Shown here: positions 1 through 8,201 of the stretch, in pieces
Layout of the letters: the number at the start of each line of letters is the position of its first letter
How positions within the stretch are numbered: position 1 is the stretch's first letter
Assembly: GCA_043820105.1 (NCBI GenBank)
Contig: JBDREC010000104.1
Span: forward strand, 1-51,059
Reading direction: 5' to 3'
Source of the DNA: JBDREC01 sp043820105 [NCBI: Pseudomonadota bacterium]
Lineage (GTDB): Bacteria > Bdellovibrionota_F > JAHFAK01
Length of the DNA: 51,059 bases
Made by a program: the position numbers and the translations under genes
The notes under the pieces: generated by a model
Databases searched by the model: none
What the model saw: only the letters and a program-made list of their open reading frames with translations
What the model was told of the DNA's origin: nothing

Positions 1-14
1 TTTTATCCCAATTT

Positions 15-33
15 ATTAAGAACAGTTCTTAAT
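15..33. repeat. Perfect 9-bp dyad with one central base
   Basis: ATTAAGAAC, a single A, then GTTCTTAAT. The arms are perfect, and the compact odd-length dyad looks more like an operator for a dimeric helix-turn-helix protein than a terminator, because no T-run follows. No gene is visible between the window edge and position 391, so its target is unknown. Confidence 0.5.
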
Positions 34-87
34 TTGGTCCACATTGTATCAAGTATCGTTATATCTTATTATTTAGAAACAGTGCTT

Positions 88-292
88 GCTAAAAGTTTTA
101 ACAGATCTCTTTTATAAAATGCATTAAAAGCAAGGAGATCGACTGCATGATGGAGTAAAAAGTATATTGATTTCTTTAAGTTCAGGTCTGACAGAGGAAG
201 ACATGAACTTAATGAAATCAAATACTTTTTGCGACTGAGTAAGGAGATCGGTGCTTAGCATTTTATAAAAGAGATCTGTTAAAACTTTTAGC
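88..292. repeat. 205-bp fold-back (MITE-like) element
   Basis: The outer arms 88-122 and 258-292 are perfect 35-nt reverse complements of each other. Inside them, 157-184 and 204-230 form a second, slightly imperfect inverted pair around a 19-nt loop (185-203). The direct repeat AAGGAGATCG occurs at 132-141 and 241-250 between the two arm sets. No open reading frame of note lies inside and I see no clear target-site duplication. It could be a non-autonomous mobile element, a fragment of a larger transposon, or a long hairpin RNA. Confidence 0.75.
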
Positions 293-391
293 TTGGGTAC
301 GCAATTCGGAGATGATCCTATAATATAATGTAAATTGCTTCATTATTAATAAATATTTTCTCAATAGAACCAGAAAGAGTTTTTCAAGCAT

Positions 392-640
392 ATGAAAAAA
401 TTAGTCTTTTTAATATTTTTAGCAATTTTCTTCGTGCTTTTTTCTTGTTCACAAAGCACAAATTCAGGAAAAGATGCAGATGATGAAGAAAATGTCAGCA
501 AAAATCCAATAATTTCAGGCACAATAGATATTTCATCCATCATTCCACGACAGGATATCTTATCAAGAAATAATTGTACGGAGGTAAAAAAATTTAAAAA
601 AAAGAGAAAGAAAAGAGAAAGTAGTACGGAGGTAAAATAA
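392..640 (+). CDS. Short lipoprotein, probably truncated
   Basis: The 82-residue product starts with a lipoprotein signal (residues 1-19, lipobox LFSC, Cys19), so the mature chain would be lipid-anchored. An acidic Ser/Asn linker follows, then a short stretch around IIPRQDILSRN. The last 20 residues are a run of Lys, Arg and Glu encoded by purine-rich DNA holding two 14-bp direct repeats (576-589 and 624-637, GTACGGAGGTAAAA). That tail looks like read-through into non-coding DNA, so I suspect a 3'-truncated remnant of a longer lipoprotein gene. No strong ribosome-binding site is visible. It converges with the next gene with 10 bp between stops. The family is not recognised. Confidence 0.5.
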   Translation: MKKLVFLIFLAIFFVLFSCSQSTNSGKDADDEENVSKNPIISGTIDISSIIPRQDILSRNNCTEVKKFKKKRKKRESSTEVK

Positions 641-650
641 ACATACTATT

Positions 651-1571
651 TTATTTCATTAATTCAGGCAGTGTTTGGGGAAAAATGTTATTTTCATTTA
701 GTATCTGAAAGAAACTATTAAAAACTTCAGGATCTGAATCATATTCATGTTCATGAAAAACTATTCCATATGTTGTATTTGTATCAAGACCATCATAAAT
801 AAGGCTCTCCATTTCACTTAAGTCCCAATTTATATCACTTGATAATGCTGCTAATCTTGCATGCTTAAAAATCCAAACCATTTGACTATTAATTTCTCTT
901 TCTTCTGGATTTGAGCTTAAATCATCATATTTTTCTGAACCACCTTCTGTGTTGTACATAATTTCTGTTGGCAGATCATATTGCACATCTTCTTCAGGGC
1001 CAACTGTTGATGAAATAATTTTTCCACATGATGGTAATTGATTTAATATAGTCATTGCTTCATCTATGCTTCCTAAATAATTTTTTGAAAGCTTATATTC
1101 TTCCTGATTGGTATATCCATTCCACGATCCATTGTGATTTGGACCATGATGATGAAAACCAAGTTCGTGGCCTGAGGCTTCCCATTGCCTGACAAGAGTT
1201 AATTTATCATTATCTTCAAGAATGTAAGCCCCCCATTGAGGATTAAACATTAAATTTAATTTTACATTATAGTAATCTGCACTTGCAATGAGCTCAGGTA
1301 GAATAGGCCAATATCTTTCTTGATAGTTGCCATCTTTATATCCTGTGCCAGGTTCAAGGTGAATTGCTATGAATAATTTAAAGTTTTTTTCTTCACTATT
1401 TTGATCTTGTTCATCATCCCTTTGATCATCAGTATCAGCATCTTTTGTATCTGGTGCTTCATATTCTTCACAAACTTCATCTGAATTCCTTGTTTCGATA
1501 ATTTCATTTGAACATGCTGAAATGCTAATTAATATTATTAGAATTAATAATTTGCTTAGTTTTTTGTGCAT
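651..1571 (-). CDS. Lipoprotein with polysaccharide-deacetylase-like domain
   Basis: 306 residues from the ATG at 1571, chosen because GGAGAG lies 7 nt upstream. Residues 1-20 are a lipoprotein signal (ISAC, Cys20). Residues 21-62 are a Glu/Asp/Gln-rich linker. The rest resembles the NodB/polysaccharide-deacetylase beta-alpha barrel: FIAIHLEPGTG near residue 66 and the His-rich GHELGFHHHGPNH at 134-146, which sits where the family places metal-binding histidines. By family it would act on an N-acetylated surface or environmental polysaccharide at the outer membrane, but the substrate is unknown and the match is fold-level. A near-consensus sigma-54 promoter lies 45 bp upstream of the start. 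Confidence 0.75.
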   Translation of the reverse strand: MHKKLSKLLILIILISISACSNEIIETRNSDEVCEEYEAPDTKDADTDDQRDDEQDQNSEEKNFKLFIAIHLEPGTGYKDGNYQERYWPILPELIASADYYNVKLNLMFNPQWGAYILEDNDKLTLVRQWEASGHELGFHHHGPNHNGSWNGYTNQEEYKLSKNYLGSIDEAMTILNQLPSCGKIISSTVGPEEDVQYDLPTEIMYNTEGGSEKYDDLSSNPEEREINSQMVWIFKHARLAALSSDINWDLSEMESLIYDGLDTNTTYGIVFHEHEYDSDPEVFNSFFQILNENNIFPQTLPELMK

Positions 1572-1615
1572 GTTATCTCTCCTCAAGTGAAATAATATTT
1601 ATAGATTAATTTAAT

Positions 1616-1631
1616 AGCAAGCATTGTGCCA
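1616..1631 (-). promoter_or_regulatory. Sigma-54 promoter (-24/-12)
   Basis: On the minus strand it reads TGGCACAATGCTTGCT, matching TGGCAC-N5-TTGCW with exactly 10 bases between GG and GC. The predicted start is near 1605, giving a leader of about 34 nt before the ATG at 1571. Confidence 0.85.
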
Positions 1632-1648
1632 TGTCATCATCACAATTA

Positions 1649-1666
1649 ACCCAATAATAATTGGGT
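1649..1666. repeat. 7-bp dyad upstream of a sigma-54 promoter
   Basis: ACCCAAT, 4-nt loop, ATTGGGT. It is centred about 52 bp upstream of the predicted start at 1605. It lacks a T-run and so is not a terminator. It may be a protein-binding site. Confidence 0.4.
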
Positions 1667-1848
1667 GTTATGTGGTTGGATTAAAAGTATATATTAAAAA
1701 GGGCTAATTTACCTAATTTTTTAAAAATTAAATTTATCTTGAAACTAACACCCGTTTGGGGCAAGGCTCAATTAAAATTAGTCTTAAAATACTCTAACCT
1801 TTATTTATTGTGCCAGAGCAAACCTAAATATTCTAAAAAAACGACTAT

Positions 1849-2604
1849 TTAACATTTTTTCCAAATACCAAGCACATTTTTGTTCTTTAAAAGTAATTGT
1901 TCTTCATCCTCGTATTTTTTATCAATAAATTCATTGATTTTCAAATTATCTTCTTCCAAAATAAATTCCTTGGGAAATTCTATTAAAAAATCTTTAATAG
2001 CTGAAATTAATTTGTCTTTTGAACCCCTATAATCAGAAGTAACATCATGACTTAGAATTTCATTAGCACCACCTTTAAATACTTTATAAAAATTTTCAGG
2101 TGGACAATATGAACATCCTGGAATTATTTTTAACAATCTGGAGATATCAAACATTAATGTCTGCCAATCTGAGTCTCTACTAACTAGAACTACCATTAAC
2201 TGTCCATCTTTTTTCAACCAAGAAAATACCTTTTCTAATAAAGAAGTCCATTCATGAATTGGAAAATAATATAGAACATGTGATATTAGAATAAAATCAA
2301 ACTTCCCTTCATCAAAATTAACATCTAAAATAGACTCATTTTTTATACAAGCCAGTTTAAACTTTTGTTTTAATTCATCACAAAAGCTTTTTTCTTTTTC
2401 TACAATGCTAATTTCTTTGAAATTTTTCGCTATCGCTTCTGTTACAAGCCCATTACCAGCTCCAATATCTAAAAAGCTATCAAACTTATAATCTTTTAAA
2501 TAATCATTTAGACACTTAGATAATCTTTCTTTTTCATTGGAAAAGGAAAGATAGTTCTTTTTAAAACGCTCATTGTAATTATTTTGGACTGATTTGACTG
2601 GCAT
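1849..2604 (-). CDS. Class I SAM-dependent methyltransferase
   Basis: 251 residues with the AdoMet-binding motif I FLDIGAGNGL at about 44-53, an acidic motif II-like end of strand 2 (SIVEKE, about 66-71) and a hydrophobic motif (FDFILISHVLYYF, about 104-116), as in the class I Rossmann methyltransferases (Methyltransf_11/25 type). There is no signal peptide, so it is cytoplasmic. AGGAAA lies just before the ATG. The substrate cannot be told from the sequence. It stands alone, with non-coding DNA on both sides. Confidence 0.85.
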   Translation of the reverse strand: MPVKSVQNNYNERFKKNYLSFSNEKERLSKCLNDYLKDYKFDSFLDIGAGNGLVTEAIAKNFKEISIVEKEKSFCDELKQKFKLACIKNESILDVNFDEGKFDFILISHVLYYFPIHEWTSLLEKVFSWLKKDGQLMVVLVSRDSDWQTLMFDISRLLKIIPGCSYCPPENFYKVFKGGANEILSHDVTSDYRGSKDKLISAIKDFLIEFPKEFILEEDNLKINEFIDKKYEDEEQLLLKNKNVLGIWKKC

Positions 2605-2763
2605 TTTTATTTCCTATGTAAATATACCGGTTAAATGAAATTAATAATTTTTATAGATCATATAATATGTCAAGTTGATAATCTTAAGTTAAAACTTTGC
2701 TCACTTGGATAGTGCCTGAGTAAAACAAGAAAACAAGAGCACAAGGGAACATAGGTTTTAATT

Positions 2764-2791
2764 TTGAATCTTGAATCTTGAATTTTGAATT
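2764..2791. repeat. Heptad array, 4 x TTGAATY
   Basis: Four exact 7-base units (TTGAATC, TTGAATC, TTGAATT, TTGAATT). It lies in the 418-bp gap 2605-3022, which otherwise holds only the pilin promoter and its possible upstream site. It is one of the period-7 arrays scattered through the window. Confidence 0.8.
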
Positions 2792-2905
2792 ATTTCTACT
2801 GCCGGCTTCAATTCAATTACACAATTAATAGGCATATTTTAAAAATAAAACCAGAACTGAGCATCATTTCACCAAAAAACATATGCAAAGAATTACGACC
2901 TTCAC

Positions 2906-2917
2906 GTAAGCACTTAA
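2906..2917 (+). promoter_or_regulatory. Candidate activator site (GTAAGCACTTAA)
   Basis: A near-palindrome centred about 70 bp upstream of the start predicted for the sigma-54 promoter at 2956. Almost the same sequence occurs upstream of the sigma-54 promoters at 21103 and 31269. The role as an enhancer-binding-protein site is inference. Confidence 0.4.
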
Positions 2918-2955
2918 TATGAACAATAAATATTGGACTAAACATTTACAGGCCT

Positions 2956-2971
2956 TGGCATTCATCTTGCA
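2956..2971 (+). promoter_or_regulatory. Sigma-54 promoter for pilin gene
   Basis: TGGCATTCATCTTGCA has GG and GC separated by 10 bases and fits the -24/-12 consensus. The predicted start is near 2982, 41 nt before the pilin ATG. Sigma-54 control of pilA through PilS/PilR is well established in other proteobacteria. Confidence 0.85.
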
Positions 2972-3022
2972 TTTATCTTTATTCGTACGAAAACCTTATG
3001 AACTAAAATTTTTGGGGGAACT

Positions 3023-3517
3023 ATGAAACGAAAAGGATTTACACTAGTAGAATTAATGATCACAGTAGCCATCATTGGCATTCTTGGTGCACTGGCAACA
3101 TCATCTCTAATGGGTCTAATTATTAAATCAAAAAAAGCTGAAGTAAATATTCTAGTTAGCGCAATATTTACAGCTGAAGCTCAATATAATTTAGAAAAAA
3201 ATTATATTCATCCAATATCAGAAGAATTTGACCCCATTCCTGTTTGGTTTGAAAAATTAAATGGTGATAAAATATCAGGTAGCGCAGATACCATTGCCAA
3301 TGATAAAGATTGCCAAATTCTAGGATTTGTCGTTAACGCTGATATATATTCAAACTTTCATGTAAGTTCAAAAATGTCTACTAATGGCATAGATTGGGCT
3401 ATTTATGTTTCTCAAGATCTGGATGATGATGATGAGATTGAAAATTACAAACAAGGAATGAATATTTCTGCTCTTGGATTAATAAAGGATGGTGAGATTC
3501 TAAATGAGGGGTATTAA
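3023..3517 (+). CDS. Type IV pilin-like protein
   Basis: 164 residues. The class III leader MKRKG is followed by FTLVELMITVAIIGILGALA, the canonical hydrophobic helix with Phe at +1 and Glu at +5, so it should be cut by a prepilin peptidase and assembled into a pilus or pseudopilus. The globular part has only one obvious Cys (in NDKDCQILGF) and an acidic stretch QDLDDDDEIE near the C-terminus that could bind calcium. GGGGGAACT precedes the ATG. It has a sigma-54 promoter, unlike its paralogue at 22204-22710, which shares the QDLDDD segment. No pilus-assembly genes are in the window. Its stop overlaps that of the convergent gene by 4 bases (TTAA). Confidence 0.9.
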   Translation: MKRKGFTLVELMITVAIIGILGALATSSLMGLIIKSKKAEVNILVSAIFTAEAQYNLEKNYIHPISEEFDPIPVWFEKLNGDKISGSADTIANDKDCQILGFVVNADIYSNFHVSSKMSTNGIDWAIYVSQDLDDDDEIENYKQGMNISALGLIKDGEILNEGY

Positions 3518-4389
3518 AGCTTTAGATCATTTTCACACCAAGTCATACAATCATAAGGAATTGTAAGTTCAAGATCAATTGTTCCAAAAAAACCACCAAA
3601 GGTTGTTCCATCAACCTCATTAACATTAATGATTTCTCCTTTTTTAAAACCTGGAATCTGATCTGATAAAAATTCAACTTCTACTTTTGCAGGCCGTAAG
3701 GATGCTTCCTCAAAACCCCATTGAACACGGGAACATGTTGAATCATCAATCTCATCATCCTGAAACGACATAATAGTTTCTTCAAATAATGGTTCAATTA
3801 ATTCAAGACTTTTTAACATCTCATAGCTGTCACCTAAATCATTAATTGTGAAAGTAGCCTGAAGAATATCTTCTGCACTCTCTTTTTCAACAACATGATA
3901 TGTTGTCCAATCTGATGATATTTCACCTAGAACCTTGTTGAATTTAAAAAAATCACCAACTAATTTTGCTCGTATAGATGTGGGAAATAAAATTGGATCA
4001 AAATTAAAAGGACCCTTATCTGCCTTTAAAACTAAGGACTCATCCTTAGGCATTACATTTGGAATGACCATAATAAATTCAAAATAATCATCTAGAATCC
4101 AATCAATACTAAATTCAGTATTTGGAACAAAAAGAAAAGTTTCATACATATAACCAAAGGTTAAAATAACTGGATGATGTCCATCTTTTGAATGTTCATA
4201 TTTTATAGCTTTTAGACCACGTTCTTCTAAAATTGGCAGTAATTTGGACATTTCCACATCAGCCACAACATAGGCAGCTTTATATTTTGCAGTTAATAAT
4301 TTAATATCCCAAGGACTTGAAATTGAAATTGTTGGAACAAGTAAGATAAAAAGGATTAAAACATGAATATTTTTATTAAAATTTAGCAT
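3514..4389 (-). CDS. Secreted protein, function unknown
   Basis: 291 residues from the ATG at 4389, which has GGAGAG 5 nt upstream; a GTG 6 bases earlier is the alternative. Residues 1-25 form a Sec signal peptide (LILFILLVPTISISS), so the protein should reach the periplasm or beyond. The mature part is a mixed alpha/beta domain with three Cys near the C-terminus (STCSRVQW, PYDCMTWCEN). A stretch around GHHPVILTFGYMYET reminded me weakly of acetoacetate-decarboxylase-fold proteins, but I cannot support that. Its stop overlaps the pilin stop. Confidence 0.75.
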   Translation of the reverse strand: MLNFNKNIHVLILFILLVPTISISSPWDIKLLTAKYKAAYVVADVEMSKLLPILEERGLKAIKYEHSKDGHHPVILTFGYMYETFLFVPNTEFSIDWILDDYFEFIMVIPNVMPKDESLVLKADKGPFNFDPILFPTSIRAKLVGDFFKFNKVLGEISSDWTTYHVVEKESAEDILQATFTINDLGDSYEMLKSLELIEPLFEETIMSFQDDEIDDSTCSRVQWGFEEASLRPAKVEVEFLSDQIPGFKKGEIINVNEVDGTTFGGFFGTIDLELTIPYDCMTWCENDLKL

Positions 4390-4468
4390 GAGCACTCTCC
4401 CGTTTCTATGACAATAATTAGTATTCTACTCCCCATTTCCTGAAAGAAACCCAAAAAAGCTCTTCCTG

Positions 4469-4482
4469 GCTGTACGCTGTAC
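4469..4482. repeat. Two GCTGTAC heptads
   Basis: GCTGTAC occurs twice in tandem, ending 5 bp short of the glutamine synthetase stop codon at 4488. It is a minimal member of the period-7 repeat class. Confidence 0.55.
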
Positions 4483-4487
4483 GCGTC

Positions 4488-6029
4488 TTAATGCTTGTGT
4501 ATATCCTTATGCATAATCCGTCTAGTTGCATGAAGCCTGTCATCTGCTGGCAAGTCAACAAGCACTTCATTCATCTTTGCGTCTTTTTCTTTTGCTAAAA
4601 CCCCAGCAACATATTCGATTATACTAGCAGGAAAAATACCTTCTCTTTCATAAAGTTCTTTTTTTTCAAGAAGAATTTTGGATGATTCTTCACAGCTTTT
4701 TGGAAGCATTGGTAAGGTTTTTAAAAGCTCAGGATTTTTAAATATATTGCCAGTTGCATAAAGATCTTTGGCTAATTTCAAAGACTCTTTTTGATTATTA
4801 ATTCCCCACTGAGCAGCCATTGTAATGCCAGCCAGCAATAAATGAATAATCGCAGACCCATCAGGGCTGCGAAGCTCAACTGTTTGTCTTTTTTGAAAGC
4901 TTGTAGAATCTAATTTTTCATTGGGATTAACAATTCTGCTAAGATTATTTTTCTTTGCCCAGCCAAGAGGTACTCTAACCATTGCTGCTCTATTTAGTTC
5001 TGACCAGCAAATATTAACTGGAGCCTCCTGATTTGGAACAAGTCTTAAATATGCTGATGATACAGTATTTCCAAAGGCTGTAAGAGTATCTGCATATTTG
5101 CATAAGCCACCAATTAATTTTAATGCATCCTGAGATAAATCGCCTTCATCATTTGTCATTATATTATCGCCATCTTTTCTTAATTGCAGATGAACGTGCA
5201 ATCCATTGCCAGCAACCCCTTCTTCAATTTTAGGAGCAAAGGAAGCTACGCAACCATATTTATGAGCGATATTTCTAATTAACCACCTGGACAAAACCAG
5301 ATGATCAGCAGCATCATGAATTGGCGTTGGTAAAAATTCTACTTCAAACTGTTCAGCGCGCTTATCTTTTATTTCAGAAATATCGGATCGAACATGTTCA
5401 ACATAACCTACTTCAGAATGAGCATATTTCACACAGCCTGTCATTTGTGTAATATAACGAACCATCTCATTTAAAATATCTCCATTTTTAACATATGGCG
5501 CAGAAGAATGATAACCTTGCTGTCTTGAGCCAAGAAAAATATCAGATTGATGCTTACTTATTAAATAAAACTCCAGTTCGCCAAGGGCATATAGTTCAAG
5601 ACCTGTGGTTTCTTTAAAATATCTGTAGGCATTTCCTAAAATATTATCCATTGCAAAGGAAGCAAAATTGCCATCCTGCTGTAAATATCTGCAGATAAAA
5701 TCTAAAGAGCCCTTGTCAAATGGATTTAAAAAAGCGGTTTTGTAAATAGGAACAACATATAAATCAGAGAGGGACTGATCAACCATTCCTTTAAATAATG
5801 AAGAGCCATCAACTCTCTCCCCTTCTGCTAGAATGGACTCAGCCTGTATTCGATTTGCAATTGGAAGTTTTAATTCTTTTAACTTACCATCAAGTGCTGT
5901 GTAATGAAAAGTAATTCTTTCAATATTATTTTCTTCAATTACTTTTATTAAATCATTTCTTGTAAATTCATCTCTTTTTTTATCAAGCTGTAATTCAAGG
6001 GGATTCGTGAGAGCGTATTTTGACAACAT
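4488..6029 (-). CDS. glnA: Glutamine synthetase family protein (type I-like)
   Basis: 513 residues, slightly longer than the usual 440-475 of GS type I. The beta-grasp N-terminus (about 25-115) is followed by the catalytic domain: GELEFYLIS for the first metal-binding glutamate, NGLHVHLQLRKDG with the metal-binding His, YLRLVPNQEAPVN, NRAAMVRVP and VELRSPDGSA for the substrate arginines. It would make glutamine from glutamate, ammonia and ATP in the cytoplasm. The NLYDLPPEE adenylylation motif of GS I-beta is not recognisable (DLYATGNIF in its place) and the N after PD.SA is missing, so it may be unadenylylated or a specialised GS-like ligase. No glnB or ntr genes are nearby. Confidence 0.85.
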   Translation of the reverse strand: MLSKYALTNPLELQLDKKRDEFTRNDLIKVIEENNIERITFHYTALDGKLKELKLPIANRIQAESILAEGERVDGSSLFKGMVDQSLSDLYVVPIYKTAFLNPFDKGSLDFICRYLQQDGNFASFAMDNILGNAYRYFKETTGLELYALGELEFYLISKHQSDIFLGSRQQGYHSSAPYVKNGDILNEMVRYITQMTGCVKYAHSEVGYVEHVRSDISEIKDKRAEQFEVEFLPTPIHDAADHLVLSRWLIRNIAHKYGCVASFAPKIEEGVAGNGLHVHLQLRKDGDNIMTNDEGDLSQDALKLIGGLCKYADTLTAFGNTVSSAYLRLVPNQEAPVNICWSELNRAAMVRVPLGWAKKNNLSRIVNPNEKLDSTSFQKRQTVELRSPDGSAIIHLLLAGITMAAQWGINNQKESLKLAKDLYATGNIFKNPELLKTLPMLPKSCEESSKILLEKKELYEREGIFPASIIEYVAGVLAKEKDAKMNEVLVDLPADDRLHATRRIMHKDIHKH

Positions 6030-6100
6030 CTGCTTTATCCTTTCCTTTATCTAGATTCTATTTTATGGATCATCAGAGTAAGCGGGTTTTTTTAGTTTCC

Positions 6101-6376
6101 TTAAACTATTTTGTCAAAAAACTTATCAGGTGCATTAATAATTTCCACACCAAAAAATTCTTCGTTTTGATATACTTTTTTGACTTTCACAATATACTCA
6201 ACATTTGAATTTGGAACCAAGATGGAGGTATGGAATTCATCTTTAATTGCCTGACCTCTAATCTTCATTCCACCTTCAGAAATGTCAACGCAGTCAAGTG
6301 TTCTTGCTGTATCTTCGGAATGATCAATTACATGATATTCCACATTATGCCTTTCAAATTGTCTTTTTTCTTTCAT
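6101..6376 (-). CDS. PilZ domain protein
   Basis: 91 residues, a stand-alone PilZ domain. It shows the two c-di-GMP-binding signatures: RQFER (RxxxR) at residues 5-9 and DISEGGMKI (D/NxSxxG) at about 31-39. It should bind c-di-GMP in the cytoplasm and pass the signal to a partner. It is divergent from the EAL gene across a 146-bp gap, so maker or breaker and reader of the same messenger sit side by side. The output (pilus, exopolysaccharide or other) is not shown. Confidence 0.88.
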   Translation of the reverse strand: MKEKRQFERHNVEYHVIDHSEDTARTLDCVDISEGGMKIRGQAIKDEFHTSILVPNSNVEYIVKVKKVYQNEEFFGVEIINAPDKFFDKIV

Positions 6377-6522
6377 ATAAGACCTCTTTTGTCTCGTTGC
6401 GTTATGGTTTTATAAACTATTTTTTATGATTTGTCTACTATTTTATTATAAAATTCATTTGACTATAATAGTTGAATCTTTTTTACTTATTTTAACTATA
6501 TTTCAAAAAGAAAGAATTCTAA

Positions 6523-7707
6523 ATGAGTAAATTTATTTTAGCGCTGAGAATTGAAAATCCTTCTAAATATCATAATCTGGAAAGAGCTGAATATGATGCG
6601 CTTTTTCAAAAGCTTATAACAGCAGAGTTTGAAAAATCTGCATCAAGCCTGCTTGATAAATATGATATTTATGAAACTAACCATAATCCTCTCAAGGGCT
6701 TGCATTATGCTATTTTTACCTTACAAGATGATTCTTTGAAGCTTGATAAAACTGAATTTATTAATACTTTAATAGGCTCTTTTCAAGATGAAATAAAGTT
6801 ATCTTTGCACACTATTCTTGGAATTAGAATTGGTTCTGCGTTAAAATATGATCTTAATATCTTTTCTTTCATTGCTAATATTGAAGAAAAAGAAAAACTT
6901 GAAACTTATATTGAAAAATCTTTTATTAATTTTCCACAACGAGTTTCTCCCACATTACAAATAAACAGAAGAGATTTTCTTGAAATTTTGTCAAAAGGTA
7001 AGATTAACACCTTTTTCCAACCAATAATATCAATGGAAAGCATGAAAACAGTTGGCTTTGAAGCTCTTTCCAGGGGTCCAATGAATTCAAAGCTTAATAA
7101 CGCTCTTTCACTATTTAAAGCAGCAGCTAACCTTGGCTTAAATCATGAATTAGAATTAATATGTATAAAAAAGGCTTTAAAATATTTAGAAAAACTTCCA
7201 CAGCAATATTGGTTATCAGTTAATGTTGGACCTGGTGTTTTAGTTAGTGCAGATTTTAAAAAAATAGCCAAAGATCCAAAGTTCAAGAAAAATAGTAAAA
7301 GAATCATTTTTGAAATTACTGAGCACCTTCCAATTCTTAATATTCCAGACATAGCAGATACAATTGATGAACTAATAGCAAATGGTTATAGTTTTGCTTT
7401 AGATGATGCAGGTTGCGGCTTCATTGATTCTGAAATAATCGGAAAATTAAAACCAAAAATCATTAAAATTTGTACTAATGTTATTAACACTATTCTTGGA
7501 AAATCAGATTCAACAGAAATAATTGAAGACATTTTAAAAGATCTCAAAAAAATGGGTTGCCAGGTTTTGGTTGAAGGAATTGAAAATGAAGAAATCGCAA
7601 AACTCTTAGAAGGCAGTGGAATCGCCTTTGCCCAAGGTTTTTTCTTTAATAAGCCAAGACATGTTAGTGAATACGAATGGTTTGCTGGTGAAACAATAAT
7701 TGAGTAA
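6523..7707 (+). CDS. EAL-domain c-di-GMP phosphodiesterase
   Basis: 394 residues. The first 155 have no clear family; their size and position suggest a degenerate sensory or GGDEF-like domain. The EAL domain follows: FEALSRG (EAL at 180-182), SVNVGP (Asn234), IFEITEH (Glu264, Glu267), FALDDAGCGF (Asp294, Asp295), KPKIIKI (Lys315), LVEGIEN (Glu351) and AQGFFF (Gln371). All residues normally needed for metal binding and catalysis are present, so it is probably an active enzyme that linearises c-di-GMP. There is no signal peptide or membrane helix. Its 3' end stops 6 bp from a convergent lipoprotein gene. Confidence 0.9.
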   Translation: MSKFILALRIENPSKYHNLERAEYDALFQKLITAEFEKSASSLLDKYDIYETNHNPLKGLHYAIFTLQDDSLKLDKTEFINTLIGSFQDEIKLSLHTILGIRIGSALKYDLNIFSFIANIEEKEKLETYIEKSFINFPQRVSPTLQINRRDFLEILSKGKINTFFQPIISMESMKTVGFEALSRGPMNSKLNNALSLFKAAANLGLNHELELICIKKALKYLEKLPQQYWLSVNVGPGVLVSADFKKIAKDPKFKKNSKRIIFEITEHLPILNIPDIADTIDELIANGYSFALDDAGCGFIDSEIIGKLKPKIIKICTNVINTILGKSDSTEIIEDILKDLKKMGCQVLVEGIENEEIAKLLEGSGIAFAQGFFFNKPRHVSEYEWFAGETIIE

Positions 7708-7713
7708 AACTTT

Positions 7714-8064
7714 CTAGTTTGACCAACAATCACTTTCACAAGCCAAACCTTCACTTCCATCAACACCGTCATAACAATCATCAACACATGAAACGCAAGT
7801 ATCGAATTCATCTTCTTTAACTAAAGTACACTCACCATCAACAATTTCACAGCTTGCATATTGACGGCAGCCATCTCCTTGCATGTAAATTTCTGTGCAT
7901 ACAGTTGCAACATTTGAACCGCATGTTATATCAGTTCCATGACAATTCTCTATCCCACAAGATTCAGTATTTCCATCTCCATCACCTGAGCCTGAAGACC
8001 CATCACTTTCAAGACAAGAAAATAAAACAAATAGACAAAAAGCAAATATCATTATAATTCTCAT
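7714..8064 (-). CDS. Cys-rich lipoprotein, function unknown
   Basis: 116 residues. Lipoprotein signal 1-16 with lipobox LFSC (Cys17), then a Gly/Ser/Asp linker and about 11 cysteines in the mature part (e.g. SCGIENCHG, TCVSCVDDCYDG), which suggests a disulfide-stabilised domain exposed outside the cytoplasm. AAGGAGAAAGA precedes the ATG. The same minus-strand stretch (GAAGGAGA) is complementary over 8 nt to a CU-rich stretch of the predicted small RNA at 43193-43393. The family is not recognised. Confidence 0.8.
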   Translation of the reverse strand: MRIIMIFAFCLFVLFSCLESDGSSGSGDGDGNTESCGIENCHGTDITCGSNVATVCTEIYMQGDGCRQYASCEIVDGECTLVKEDEFDTCVSCVDDCYDGVDGSEGLACESDCWSN

Positions 8065-8080
8065 TCTTTCTCCTTCAAAA

Positions 8081-8160
8081 ATTGAAAATTGAAAATTGAT
8101 TGTTCAATGTTTGAAGAGAATGAAAATAATCAATAATCAACAATCAATTTTCAATAATCA
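8081..8160. repeat. Heptad arrays in opposite orientation
   Basis: 8081-8115 holds five 7-base units of the ATTGAAA/ATTGATT type. 8125-8159 holds five of the AATAATC/AACAATC type, which is roughly the reverse complement. The gap 8065-8201 between a lipoprotein start and the GH57 remnant has nothing else. Confidence 0.75.
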
Positions 8161-8201
8161 ATGAGTAGTACACATAAAATACCGAATCTTCATTTTGTCA
8201 A

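Noticed and set aside
88-292. Complete insertion sequence
   Set aside because: Too short for a transposase, and no open frame of use inside; kept as a fold-back element only.
1649-1666. Intrinsic terminator for the gene at 1849-2604 or for the deacetylase-like gene
   Set aside because: A 7-bp stem without a T-run on either strand, placed upstream of a promoter.
6031-6046. GC-N10-CC pattern before glutamine synthetase (sigma-54-like on the minus strand)
   Set aside because: Only the spacing fits. The boxes are AAGGAAAG and AAAGC, and the site sits only a few bases from the start codon, overlapping the ribosome-binding site.
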